From positions 1 to 38,162 of the forward strand of contig CAIMKZ010000020.1 of the NCBI GenBank assembly GCA_903842065.1: a stretch of 38,162 nucleotides of DNA. The letters are read 5' to 3'. Within the stretch, counting starts at the first letter, position 1; each line of letters begins with the position of its first letter. Positions 17,495 through 25,126 of this stretch are shown here, piece by piece. Below the pieces are notes generated by a model, which worked only from the letters and a program-made list of their open reading frames with translations, was not told the origin of the DNA and did no database searches. The position numbers were made by a program, and so were the translations under genes. The stretch is from an uncultured Acidobacteriaceae bacterium (lineage in GTDB: Bacteria; Acidobacteriota; Terriglobia; Terriglobales; Acidobacteriaceae).

Positions 17495-18808
17495 TCAGAC
17501 CTCCCGAGCTAGCCGAGCAAGCCCGTCCAGCGAATCGGCGAAGCTGGTGGTCTCGCGGGCGTTCTGAGCCAGAAAGGCCCGGATACGCTCCCGTGCCCCG
17601 ACCGCGCGGTCGAGTTCGGGGTCCGCGCCCGTCTTGTAGGCACCGATCCGGACCAGATCCTCGGATCGCGCGTAGACGGCCATCAGTTTGCGGATGAGCG
17701 CCGCATGCTCCCGCTGTGCCGGAGCGGAGACCGCCGGCATCAGCCTGCTGATCGAGTCAAGAACCTCGACCGGAGGATACCAGCCCTCGGATGCCAGCAT
17801 GCGCGACAGGACGATATGGCCGTCGAGCAGCGAACGGACCGCGTCCACCAGCGGGTCCTGCTGGTCGTCGCCTTCCATCAATACGGAATAGAATGCCGTA
17901 ATCGACCCTGTCCCGAAGTGCCCTGCCCGCTCGATCAACTTCGCCAGCCGCGCAAAGACGCTTGGCGTGTATCCCTTTGCCGTAGGTGGCTCACCGGCTG
18001 CCAGACCCACCTCCCGAGCCGCCATCGCGTAGCGCGTCAGCGAGTCGAGCACCAGAAGCACATGCGCCCCTTCGGCCGCGAAGGACTCGGCGATAGTGGT
18101 GGCGGCCAGGGCGGCGCGCATGCGCCTCAGCGGCGACTCGTCGGAGGTCGAAACCACAACCACCGAGCGCCGCCTTCCCTCCTCACCAAGCGCCTCCTCC
18201 AGAAATTCACCCACCTCCCTGCCCCGTTCCCCCACCAGCCCTACCACCGTCACATCGGCCTCGGTGTTGCGGGTCATCATGCCCACCAGCGTGCTTTTGC
18301 CTACTCCGGAGCCGCCGAAGATGCCTACGCGCTGGCCCCGGCCAACCGTAAGCAGCGAGTCGATCACCCGTATGCCGGTGCCGAGCGGCTCGCGAATGGC
18401 AACCCGTTCGAGCGCCGGCCGCACCGCTCCCTCCAGAAGCAGCTTCGTCCCTGTTCGCGGTCGCGCCAGCCCGTCCAGCGGCTCGCCCTCGGAGTCGAGT
18501 ACGCGGCCCTTCAACGCTGGCCCGGCCTCGATCCGGGGCCGCGTTCCCAGCGCCACGACCGTATCCCCAAAGCGAATCCCCTCGGCCGACTCGAGCGGCA
18601 TTGAGAGAACATTCGATCCCCGGAAGCCTATCACCTCTGCTCCATGTCTGCCGCCACGGTGATCGACGATCTCGGCGCACTCGCCCACAGAGGCCATGGG
18701 CCCCGCCGACTCGATCGTCTGGCCCAGCGCATCGAGAACCCGGCCCTGCCAGCGCCACGGCCGGCAGTGCTCCAGCCGCTCAAAGTAGCTCTCAAGCAGC
18801 GTGTTCAT
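17495..18808 (-). CDS. fliI: Flagellum-specific export ATPase FliI
   Basis: The hexameric ATPase of the flagellar type III export apparatus, related to F1-ATPase beta. 437 residues: an N-terminal beta-barrel (about 18-90), then the catalytic core with Walker A GGSGVGKST at 165-173, VVGLVGERGREV, Walker B HVLLVLDSLTRYAMA with AAREVGLAAGEPP, and the family block GSITAFYSVLMEGDDQQDPLVDA, and a C-terminal helical region. The start is the ATG at 18808, with GGAGG six to seven bases upstream; the frame is open to 18940 but that extension is out-of-frame fliH sequence. It overlaps the fliH 3' end by 17 bases. Confidence 0.96.
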   Translation of the reverse strand: MNTLLESYFERLEHCRPWRWQGRVLDALGQTIESAGPMASVGECAEIVDHRGGRHGAEVIGFRGSNVLSMPLESAEGIRFGDTVVALGTRPRIEAGPALKGRVLDSEGEPLDGLARPRTGTKLLLEGAVRPALERVAIREPLGTGIRVIDSLLTVGRGQRVGIFGGSGVGKSTLVGMMTRNTEADVTVVGLVGERGREVGEFLEEALGEEGRRRSVVVVSTSDESPLRRMRAALAATTIAESFAAEGAHVLLVLDSLTRYAMAAREVGLAAGEPPTAKGYTPSVFARLAKLIERAGHFGTGSITAFYSVLMEGDDQQDPLVDAVRSLLDGHIVLSRMLASEGWYPPVEVLDSISRLMPAVSAPAQREHAALIRKLMAVYARSEDLVRIGAYKTGADPELDRAVGARERIRAFLAQNARETTSFADSLDGLARLAREV

Positions 18809-19565
18809 GGCTGGCCTCCGGCTCCTGATGCAGATACCCGGTCTCCGCTGCTTTCTCCGATGTCCGGTGGGCTTTCGTCTCCAGCAGATGCCGCTCGATC
18901 TCGCCCAGCTGGCTTGGAATCCCGAGATCCGTGCTGCCAAGGTTTGTCTCCAGCCGGCACTCGCCGAGCCTCATCCCATCGGCCGCGACCACAATCGGCC
19001 TCGTTCCGCGGCTGGGAATCAGTGCGATAGCCTCGGTCCATAGTTCGTGATCTGCCGGTGGCACCCGGACCTGGATCTCGGTCGCGGCGCCGAGCGCACC
19101 CAGCGCAACACGCACCGCGCCCACCAGCAGCAGCGGATCGCTCTGCGCCTCCCGGCGCAGAATCCGCGCGGCCACGGCCAGAGCCAGCTTCACAACCTCT
19201 TGCTCAACTGCCTTGAAGTAAGTCTCGCGTTCCCGGTCGAAGCCGCACGACAGATCGTTTACGGCACGGATACGCTCCTCTTCGGCGGCAGAGAGCGCCG
19301 CGGCCTGGGCCTCGCGCTCTGTCCTTAGCCCCTCTTCGATCCCGCGCCTGCGCCCCGCCTCGAAGGCCTTCTCCGACTCCTCGATCAGCCGCTGCTCAAG
19401 ACCGGCATGGGCCGTACCTGCACTCTCCTGCTGATGGCCTGGCGCGGGCGCCGAGTCGTCCCACCCGCTCCACGCTGGAGTCCATGCCGCTTCGCTCTCC
19501 GGGTAATCGAAGCGCAGCCAGCCGATACCCTCCGCATCTACCGGCACGCCGCCCCGCTCTGTCAT
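18792..19565 (-). CDS. fliH: Flagellar assembly protein FliH
   Basis: Regulator and peripheral stalk of the FliI ATPase that docks it at the C-ring. About 257 residues: a variable acidic N-terminus with tryptophans (AWTPAWSGWDD), a long charged helix with the A/G-x3-G spacing common in FliH (AFEAGRRRGIEEGLRTERE), then the V-ATPase-E-like C-terminal domain (EQEVVKLALAVAARILRREAQ...LLVGAVRVALGAL...IQVRVPP). The start is placed at the ATG at 19565; the in-frame ATG at 19598 is also possible, and neither has a strong ribosome site. It lies between fliG and fliI and overlaps fliI by 17 bases. Confidence 0.87.
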   Translation of the reverse strand: MTERGGVPVDAEGIGWLRFDYPESEAAWTPAWSGWDDSAPAPGHQQESAGTAHAGLEQRLIEESEKAFEAGRRRGIEEGLRTEREAQAAALSAAEEERIRAVNDLSCGFDRERETYFKAVEQEVVKLALAVAARILRREAQSDPLLLVGAVRVALGALGAATEIQVRVPPADHELWTEAIALIPSRGTRPIVVAADGMRLGECRLETNLGSTDLGIPSQLGEIERHLLETKAHRTSEKAAETGYLHQEPEASHEHAA

Positions 19566-19641
19566 CGCCTGCCCCGCTGCGGCTCGACCCCGCCGCATCT
19601 CTAGTTATCAATCGCTATGCCCTGAACCCTGATCCCTGCTT

Positions 19642-20691
19642 TTACGCCAGCATCTCGTCTCCGGTGTCGAGCTTGAGCACGATCTTGCCCTCGGCCTCAA
19701 GCCGGCGGGCGATACTCAGAATCTCCTGCTGGGACTGCGCCACCTCGCGGGATCGCACCGGCCCAAGAACCTCCATGTCTTCCTTGAGCATCTCGACTGC
19801 GCGCGAGCTCATGGCCTTGAATATCTGCGCCCGCAGCTCGTCATTGGCGCCGCGCAGCGCCAGAGCCAGCATGCGTTTATCCACATTCGAGACCACTTCG
19901 CGGATGCTTGCGGCCGGAACCGTGAGCAGGTCCTCGAAGGTGAACATCAGATTGCGGATGCTCAGCGCCAGGTCGGGCTGGCCCTCTTCGATCGTCTCTA
20001 GAATCCTGCGCGCTTCCTCGGCGTCGAGACGGTTGAGAAGGTCGGCGACCGCCTTGAACCCCGAGTAGCTCTTGCGCTTGTTGTCGCCCATGTTTTCCAG
20101 ACGCCGGTGCAGGATCTGGGCCACCTTCTGCGCCATCTCGGGTGAGAACTGACGCATCTCGGCTAGTCGCTGCACGGCCACCACTTTGTGGTCTTCGCTC
20201 AGGTTGTCGAGCACGGTCGAGGCGCGGAGCGGGTCGAGGTGGGCCAGCACCAGCGCGATCGTCTGCGGGTGCTCGGTGTCCAACAGCTTGCCCAACTGCT
20301 GCGGGTCGGTGCGCTGTAGCTTGGCCAGGTCGCCCTGCGCTGCCTCCTGCGAGCGACGAACCAGCATGAGCAGATCGTCGGCACGCTCCTTGCCAAAGGT
20401 CTCCATCAGCAGCCGGCTGGCATAATCGATGCCCCCGTGGACCATGAAGTCCCGGGTCTCGAGCATCGCCCAGAACTCCTCGATCACCTCGGTAGCCAGA
20501 TCGCGCGTAACGCCGCGGATATCGGCCAGCTCTTCGGTCAACCGCTCGACGTCGGCGTCGGGCAGTGTGCGCAGAACCTCCTTGGCCTGGTCCTCGCCGA
20601 CCGCTACCAGAAGGATGGCCGCCTTGCGTATCCCGGACATCTGTCCGGCAGTCCGCTTCCGCGCGCCTCCGGATTCGCTGATCTCTGCCAA
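19642..20691 (-). CDS. fliG: Flagellar motor switch protein FliG
   Basis: C-ring protein that binds FliF at its N-terminus and contacts the MotA stator at its C-terminus to produce torque. 349 residues with all three domains: N-terminal IRKAAILLVAVGED (about 21-34), the middle-domain EHPQT at 140-144 followed by IALVLAHL, and the C-terminal torque region with MFTFEDLLTV and DELRAQIFKAMSSRAVEMLKEDME carrying the conserved charged residues. The frame begins with a TTG at 20691 that has GGGGAG very close upstream; the ATG at 20640 (MSGIRKAA) is an alternative that keeps the whole conserved domain. It lies 29 bases downstream of fliF. FliM and FliN are not in the window. Confidence 0.95.
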   Translation of the reverse strand: MAEISESGGARKRTAGQMSGIRKAAILLVAVGEDQAKEVLRTLPDADVERLTEELADIRGVTRDLATEVIEEFWAMLETRDFMVHGGIDYASRLLMETFGKERADDLLMLVRRSQEAAQGDLAKLQRTDPQQLGKLLDTEHPQTIALVLAHLDPLRASTVLDNLSEDHKVVAVQRLAEMRQFSPEMAQKVAQILHRRLENMGDNKRKSYSGFKAVADLLNRLDAEEARRILETIEEGQPDLALSIRNLMFTFEDLLTVPAASIREVVSNVDKRMLALALRGANDELRAQIFKAMSSRAVEMLKEDMEVLGPVRSREVAQSQQEILSIARRLEAEGKIVLKLDTGDEMLA

Positions 20692-20720
20692 CTCTCCCCG
20701 CCCCTTCCGTATGTCCTGTC

Positions 20721-22364
20721 CTACTCCGAGTGAATCCAGCTCTGCAGCAGTCGCGAACTCTGCGTCGGCTCCCGCTTGAGATGCTGTGTAACCTGCTCGA
20801 AGATCTCCTGCTTGCGCTGGCGATCCGGATCCACCTCCAGCTCGGGAGGCAGCACCATCTGGGGTACTGCGGCAGCCAGCTCTTTAGCCGCGTGTTCGCC
20901 TCCCGGCAGGGCCTTCCTCTTAGGTTCCGTGCCGATCTGACGCACCGCTGGCCGCACGCCGAACCAGAGCACCAGCATCAGAAAGACAAGCAATGCGATG
21001 TACTTGACCAGAAGCGGCGAAGACTCCACCATGCGCAGCAGACGGTTCACAAGACTCTCGGCGGCCGCCGGGCGATTGGCGTCAAATGCAATATCCTGGA
21101 CCGTCAGCACATCACCGCGCGCCTGATCGAAGCCCACTGCCGCCTGGGCCAGCGCCGTCAGATTGTGCAGCTCGTCCGCGGTGCGGGCCTGCCACTGGGC
21201 GGCAGTTTTTGCGTCGGCGGCCTTCACCATTCTGTCGTTGATCACGATTGCTGCGGTCAGCCGCCGTATGCGCCCCGGCCCTTCGACCAGATGCTTGACC
21301 GTCTTTGAAACCCCGTAGGTGCTTGCCTCGGTGCGTGCCGACTCGGGTTGCGTGGTCTCGTGGGGAAGAACCGGCACGGCCTGCGTGTTGGGCGCATTTG
21401 AGCTCGCCCCCGGAACTCCTGCCGCCACAGCCTGCGCTCCGCTGGCCTGCTCGGTTCGCTGCATCGACAGCGTCACCGACTGATTCGGATCGTAGCTCTC
21501 CTGGGTCTCGTCGCTGGCCGCAGGGTTGTAGTCCAGCGTCACCGAGGCCCGCACATTGCCCGCCCCGGTTACCGGTTCGAGCGTCGAGATGAGCTTTTCT
21601 TCAAGCGACTGTTCGGCCGCAAGCTGCACCAGTTCGGCCGTCTTCGGTCCCAGGGGCAGATTGCCGGCCGCATCCACCAGCACCACGTGATCCGCCGTGA
21701 GTCCGTCGACGGCAGACGAAACCAGATTTCTGATCGCCTCCGGCTCCCCGTCGGCCAGCGAGCGGTGGCGAAGTTTTAGGACCACCGAGGCCTTGGCCGG
21801 ACGCTGGTTGTCGCGGAAGAGCGAGTCGTGGGCCAAAACCAGATGCACCCGCGCCGATTCGACGTCGGACAGTGTCGCGACCGTGTGTTCGAGTTCGCCC
21901 TCAAGCGCGCGCTGATAGTTCACCTGCTCGTCGAACTCCGAGCCCACCCAGTTGGGCTTGTCGAAGAGTTCAAAGCCCAGCCGCCCGCTTCTCGCGCCGC
22001 CCTTGGCCGCGGTCGCCAGCCGCGCTTTGTCCAGCTGCGCGGCGGGTACGCGGATTCCGGCGCCGCTGTCAGTCACGTCGTATCCGATCTGCGCCGCCGA
22101 CAGGATCGCGCCCATCTGCCGGGCATCCTCGGCGTCCAGCCCCGTGTAGAGCGTCCGCCAGTCTGTCCGCAATCCGTACCAAGCCAGCGATCCGACCAGA
22201 GCCGCGAGGCCCAAAGCCGTCACGATCGTCCAGCCCCGCTGACGCCGATTCAGAGACGCCCACCACACCCGTGTGCGGGTCCAGAGCACCTTCACCCGGC
22301 CCCAGAAGTCGGCCGGCATGGGCATCGTGTTCGGGCTTTTGTCGAGTTGTGTCCCGGTCGCCAT
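20721..22364 (-). CDS. fliF: Flagellar MS-ring protein FliF
   Basis: Forms the membrane-embedded MS ring on which rod, switch and export gate assemble. 547 residues: cytoplasmic N-terminus, first membrane helix about 45-63, the YscJ/FliF ring-building domains (TLYTGLDAEDARQMGAILSAAQIGYDV; NYQRALEGELEHTVATLSDVESARVHLVL), a Ser/Thr/Pro/Ala-rich periplasmic loop, a second membrane helix about 455-472 (KYIALLVFLMLVLWFGVRP), and a C-terminal FliG-binding tail. The ATG at 22364 has no good Shine-Dalgarno; the leader is instead occupied by five 7-base AGCTNNN repeats, which is unusual for an essential ring protein. Confidence 0.96.
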   Translation of the reverse strand: MATGTQLDKSPNTMPMPADFWGRVKVLWTRTRVWWASLNRRQRGWTIVTALGLAALVGSLAWYGLRTDWRTLYTGLDAEDARQMGAILSAAQIGYDVTDSGAGIRVPAAQLDKARLATAAKGGARSGRLGFELFDKPNWVGSEFDEQVNYQRALEGELEHTVATLSDVESARVHLVLAHDSLFRDNQRPAKASVVLKLRHRSLADGEPEAIRNLVSSAVDGLTADHVVLVDAAGNLPLGPKTAELVQLAAEQSLEEKLISTLEPVTGAGNVRASVTLDYNPAASDETQESYDPNQSVTLSMQRTEQASGAQAVAAGVPGASSNAPNTQAVPVLPHETTQPESARTEASTYGVSKTVKHLVEGPGRIRRLTAAIVINDRMVKAADAKTAAQWQARTADELHNLTALAQAAVGFDQARGDVLTVQDIAFDANRPAAAESLVNRLLRMVESSPLLVKYIALLVFLMLVLWFGVRPAVRQIGTEPKRKALPGGEHAAKELAAAVPQMVLPPELEVDPDRQRKQEIFEQVTQHLKREPTQSSRLLQSWIHSE

Positions 22365-22370
22365 TTTAAG

Positions 22371-22405
22371 AACAGCTTCTAGCTGTTAGCTCCTAGCTGT
22401 TAGCT
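22371..22405 (-). repeat. Array of five AGCTNNN heptamers in the fliF leader
   Basis: Read on the minus strand, 22405 to 22371 is AGCTAAC, AGCTAGG, AGCTAAC, AGCTAGA, AGCTGTT: five successive 7-base units sharing AGCT. The array ends six bases before the fliF ATG, so it lies where a ribosome site is expected. Heptameric short tandem repeats are known in some other bacterial genomes, such as cyanobacteria; their role is unclear. Confidence 0.8.
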
Positions 22406-22548
22406 TTGTCGTTCTGATTGCCGCTTCCGCGGCTCACATGTTCGAGGCATGATTCGTCTGGTATCCGCAATCGCATCAACTCAGAGACTCGCTGCCGCCT
22501 GTACGATTAGCCGTGATTCTCCGCGTTTTTTCTTTGCGCCACCCAAGC

Positions 22549-22576
22549 AGCTAGAGGCTAGTAGCTGGAAGCTAAA
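22549..22576 (+). repeat. Array of four AGCTNNN heptamers behind fliE
   Basis: On the plus strand 22549-22576 reads AGCTAGA, GGCTAGT, AGCTGGA, AGCTAAA: four degenerate units of the same type as the array at 22371-22405 but in the opposite orientation. It lies eight bases beyond the fliE stop. Together the two arrays could fold the 220-base fliE-fliF spacer into a large stem. Confidence 0.75.
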
Positions 22577-22584
22577 CGCTGCCT

Positions 22585-22908
22585 TTAAAACTGCATCCCC
22601 ATCACCTGCTGATAGGCCGACACGGCCTTGTTGCGCACCGCGAGCGCCAGTTCAAAGGCCATATCCGCCTTCTCGGTGGCGATCATTGCCTGGTGCACGT
22701 CTACGCCGCTGCCTGTCATCAGTCCCTCGACGGCAGAGCGGGCCTGGGTGTCGAGCGAATCGACCTGGCCGACGGCGTCTGTGAACAGCCCAGCAAAGGG
22801 ACTCGCCGCGCTCCCATCTCCCTTGCCTCCCACATCCGGCAGCGCGAAGGCTGCGGATTCGGCCTTTCCTCCCCCAACCGCGTTCAACGCCTGCATGGCA
22901 ATCGACAT
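22585..22908 (-). CDS. fliE: Flagellar hook-basal body complex protein FliE
   Basis: Connects the MS ring to the proximal rod and is the first rod substrate of the export apparatus. 107 residues, normal for FliE. The conserved C-terminal half is clear: VDVHQAMIATEKADMAFELALAVRNKAVSAYQQVMGMQF, with the two helices and the YQ.(V/I)M...(F) ending diagnostic of the family. The N-terminus is variable and Gly/Ala-rich. It follows flgC with a 30-base gap in the conserved flgB-flgC-fliE order and is separated from fliF by an unusually long spacer bearing heptamer arrays. Confidence 0.94.
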   Translation of the reverse strand: MSIAMQALNAVGGGKAESAAFALPDVGGKGDGSAASPFAGLFTDAVGQVDSLDTQARSAVEGLMTGSGVDVHQAMIATEKADMAFELALAVRNKAVSAYQQVMGMQF

Positions 22909-22938
22909 AGTTCTCTCCCTTGGCTCTCTTCCGCGCGC

Positions 22939-23415
22939 TTAGGTCTTCACAATCTCAAGCGCGGAGGCGATCATGCTCTTCTCGGCCTGCACGGCCGATC
23001 CATTCAATCCATAGGCCCGTGTGGCGCCCATCAGGTCCACCATCTCCGCAACCGGGTTGATATCCGGGTAAGAGACGTATCCCTCGGCATCGGCATCCGG
23101 GTGGCCGGGGTCGTAGCGCTTCAGCGGAGGCGAGGGATCGGTCACAACCGCCGAGACATGCACTCCCGGCGCAACTGCCATCCCGCTGTTCGCTCCGATA
23201 CTTGCCGGCATTGATCCCGAGGCCGAGACCATCGAGTTCAAAAAGCTGCCGTCGCCCCTGTCGGCCGCGAAGACCACCTGCTGGCGTCGATAGGGGCCGC
23301 CCTCGGCCGTGCGCGTGGTCTCGGCGTTGGCCATGTTGGCCGCCACCACCTCGGCCCGCATCCTCTCGGCCTGCATAGCCGAGCCCGAAGTCGTCATCAA
23401 TCCAAACAGATTCAT
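22939..23415 (-). CDS. flgC: Flagellar basal-body rod protein FlgC
   Basis: Proximal rod subunit. 158 residues with the rod-family N-terminal helix (MQAERMRAEVVAANMANAETT, including the ANMANAETTR that corresponds to the ANNLANxxT signature), GGPYRRQQVVF, the FlgC block VHVSAVVTDPSPPLKRYDPGHPDADAEGYVSYPDINPVAEMVDLM, and the C-terminal helix RAYGLNGSAVQAEKSMIASALEI. Length and motifs fit FlgC closely. It lies 34 bases after flgB and 30 bases before fliE. Confidence 0.96.
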   Translation of the reverse strand: MNLFGLMTTSGSAMQAERMRAEVVAANMANAETTRTAEGGPYRRQQVVFAADRGDGSFLNSMVSASGSMPASIGANSGMAVAPGVHVSAVVTDPSPPLKRYDPGHPDADAEGYVSYPDINPVAEMVDLMGATRAYGLNGSAVQAEKSMIASALEIVKT

Positions 23416-23449
23416 CGTCCGCGCTCCCTTCCCAGCCGTAACCCCGTTT

Positions 23450-23818
23450 CTACCTGTCCTGCGCGTGGATCGCGTCCATCGTCCGCTGATATTCGACCCT
23501 TAGCAGCGACACGCCGGTCCTGTACTTCAGCTGCGCGTCGGCCAGGTTCAATCCCTCGCGGTCCATTGAGACGTTGTTGCCGTCCGGCCGCGATACCAGT
23601 CCGTCCACGTGGCTCGCCTTCGGCGTCGTGGCGGGCAAGTCTGCTTCGGCGCCGGCGATGGCCTTGCGCATCTCGGCGTCGAAGTCGAAGCCCACGGTCT
23701 TGTAACCCGGCGTATCGAGGTTGGCCATGTTGGCCGCCGTCAGCTTGGTCTGGGCAGCGGCCAGATCGAGATACCGCGCCAGCTCGTCGCCCATAGTGGT
23801 TGAGATGCCGATATGCAT
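23450..23818 (-). CDS. flgB: Flagellar basal-body rod protein FlgB
   Basis: Proximal rod subunit next to FliE. 122 residues, typical of FlgB, with the N-terminal rod signature LTAANMANLDTPGYKTVGFDF (about 27-47), the central DGNNVSMDREGLNLADAQLKYRTGVSLL characteristic of FlgB, and a C-terminal helix. The ATG at 23818 has GAGGAGG six bases upstream. It is the first structural gene of the cluster, 24 bases after the sigma-54 activator gene, so regulator and structural genes are probably on one transcript. Confidence 0.95.
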   Translation of the reverse strand: MHIGISTTMGDELARYLDLAAAQTKLTAANMANLDTPGYKTVGFDFDAEMRKAIAGAEADLPATTPKASHVDGLVSRPDGNNVSMDREGLNLADAQLKYRTGVSLLRVEYQRTMDAIHAQDR

Positions 23819-23842
23819 CGCACGCCTCCTCTCCAGATACGC

Positions 23843-25090
23843 CTAGTTCTCCGACAGTCCAAAGTCGATATCGATTGCCGACAGCACCGGTGCATCGCCT
23901 GCCAGAATGGCTGCCCGCTCGAGCACGTGCTCAAGCTCGCGCACATTGCCCGGCCAGGGGTGTCCGGCCAGCTTGGCCATCGCGCTCGCGTCGGCCTGCT
24001 TCACCGGCTCCTCTCTCCCCAGCTTCTCGAGAAAGTGCCCGACCAGAGCGGGGAGATCCTCGATATGCGAGCCCAGCGAAGGAGTCCGGATCAGAAAGAC
24101 AGCCAGACGGAAGTAAAGATCGGAGCGGAAGTCGCCTCTGGCTGCCTGCTCGGCCAGCTTGCGATGGGTCGCCGCCACAATGCGCACGTCCACCTTCACC
24201 CGGTCGTTGTCGCCCACGCGCTGCAACTCGCCGCACTCGACAAAGCGCAGCAGCTTGGCCTGCAAACCGAGAGGCATCTCGCCGATCTCGTCGAGAAACA
24301 GCGTTCCCCCGTCGGCAGCCTCGATCCTTCCCACGCGGCCCTGCACGGCGCCGGTGAAGGCTCCGCGGGTGTGGCCGAACAGCTCGGCTTCGAGCAACTC
24401 ACCGGGGATGGCCGCGCAGTTAATGGTAATGAACGGCTTGCGATTGCGCGTCGACAGACGGTGCAGCGCCTCAGCCACCAGCTCTTTTCCCGACCCCGTC
24501 GGTCCTTCGATCAGCACCGGCGTCATGCGCGGCGCAACCAGACGCACACGGCGGCTCACCTCAAGCATCGCCGGCGCATTGCCGATCATCTCCGGCAATC
24601 TGCCGCTCAGCTCGGCGTCGGTAGCGCGTTCGACGGCTGGAGGAGCGATGAGCAGCCCCGGAGCGGCATCGGAGATACCGGCCATCTGCTCCATAACCAG
24701 CGGCACCGTATTCCAGGCCGCTGTATCCGAGTCCTGACACTGGCGCAGCGCGTGCAACAGTTCCTGCCGCCACGGACCCCGCGGACTCTCGATCTCCGTG
24801 CCTCCGCTCGAAACCATATCCACGTTCGGAAAGCGCAGCCGGAACTCCTTGAGAAACTCCTTCAACTCCAGATCGGGCAGCCATGCATCGGAGATCATCG
24901 CTTCCGGCGTCCGGGTCTCGGCCTCGGCCCAGGCCTGCGCACCGCTCTCAGCCTCGCGAACCTGCCAGCGCAGACCGGAGAGTACGTGGTTCAGTCGGCG
25001 ACGGAAGCTCACGTCCGCGCTGGTCAGAATGACGGTGCGCTGCCGCGTCTGCGGCCGGGGGGTAAGCAGGGATACGGGAACGGTCTGCAT
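23843..25090 (-). CDS. Sigma-54-dependent activator (NtrC/FlgR type) lacking a C-terminal DNA-binding domain
   Basis: 415 residues. An N-terminal receiver-like domain (about 18-115) keeps a possible phospho-acceptor Asp68 (MISDAWLPD) but lacks the usual acidic pair near its start and is divergent. The AAA+ domain (about 165-395) is complete: Walker A GPTGSGKE 196-203, GAFTGA 243-248 for sigma-54 contact, Walker B GGTLFLDEIGEM 261-272, arginine-finger region FRSDLYFRL 321-329, and sensor II PWPGNVRELEHVLERA. The protein ends about 30 residues later (AIDIDFGLSEN) with no Fis-type helix-turn-helix. HTH-less activators are known, for example Helicobacter pylori FlgR. Its position directly before flgB points to flagellar control. 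AAGGAG lies five bases before the ATG at 25090. Confidence 0.9.
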   Translation of the reverse strand: MQTVPVSLLTPRPQTRQRTVILTSADVSFRRRLNHVLSGLRWQVREAESGAQAWAEAETRTPEAMISDAWLPDLELKEFLKEFRLRFPNVDMVSSGGTEIESPRGPWRQELLHALRQCQDSDTAAWNTVPLVMEQMAGISDAAPGLLIAPPAVERATDAELSGRLPEMIGNAPAMLEVSRRVRLVAPRMTPVLIEGPTGSGKELVAEALHRLSTRNRKPFITINCAAIPGELLEAELFGHTRGAFTGAVQGRVGRIEAADGGTLFLDEIGEMPLGLQAKLLRFVECGELQRVGDNDRVKVDVRIVAATHRKLAEQAARGDFRSDLYFRLAVFLIRTPSLGSHIEDLPALVGHFLEKLGREEPVKQADASAMAKLAGHPWPGNVRELEHVLERAAILAGDAPVLSAIDIDFGLSEN

Positions 25091-25126
25091 CGTGTCTCCT
25101 TCGATTCAGGTTGAAATGGGTGAATG

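Noticed and set aside
18808..18940. N-terminal extension of fliI into fliH
   Set aside because: It is fliH sequence in another frame; GGAGG precedes the ATG at 18808 and homologous FliI proteins begin at about that point.
22371..22576. AGCTNNN arrays as a CRISPR array
   Set aside because: Units are 7 bases long with no spacers of CRISPR length, and no cas genes are present.
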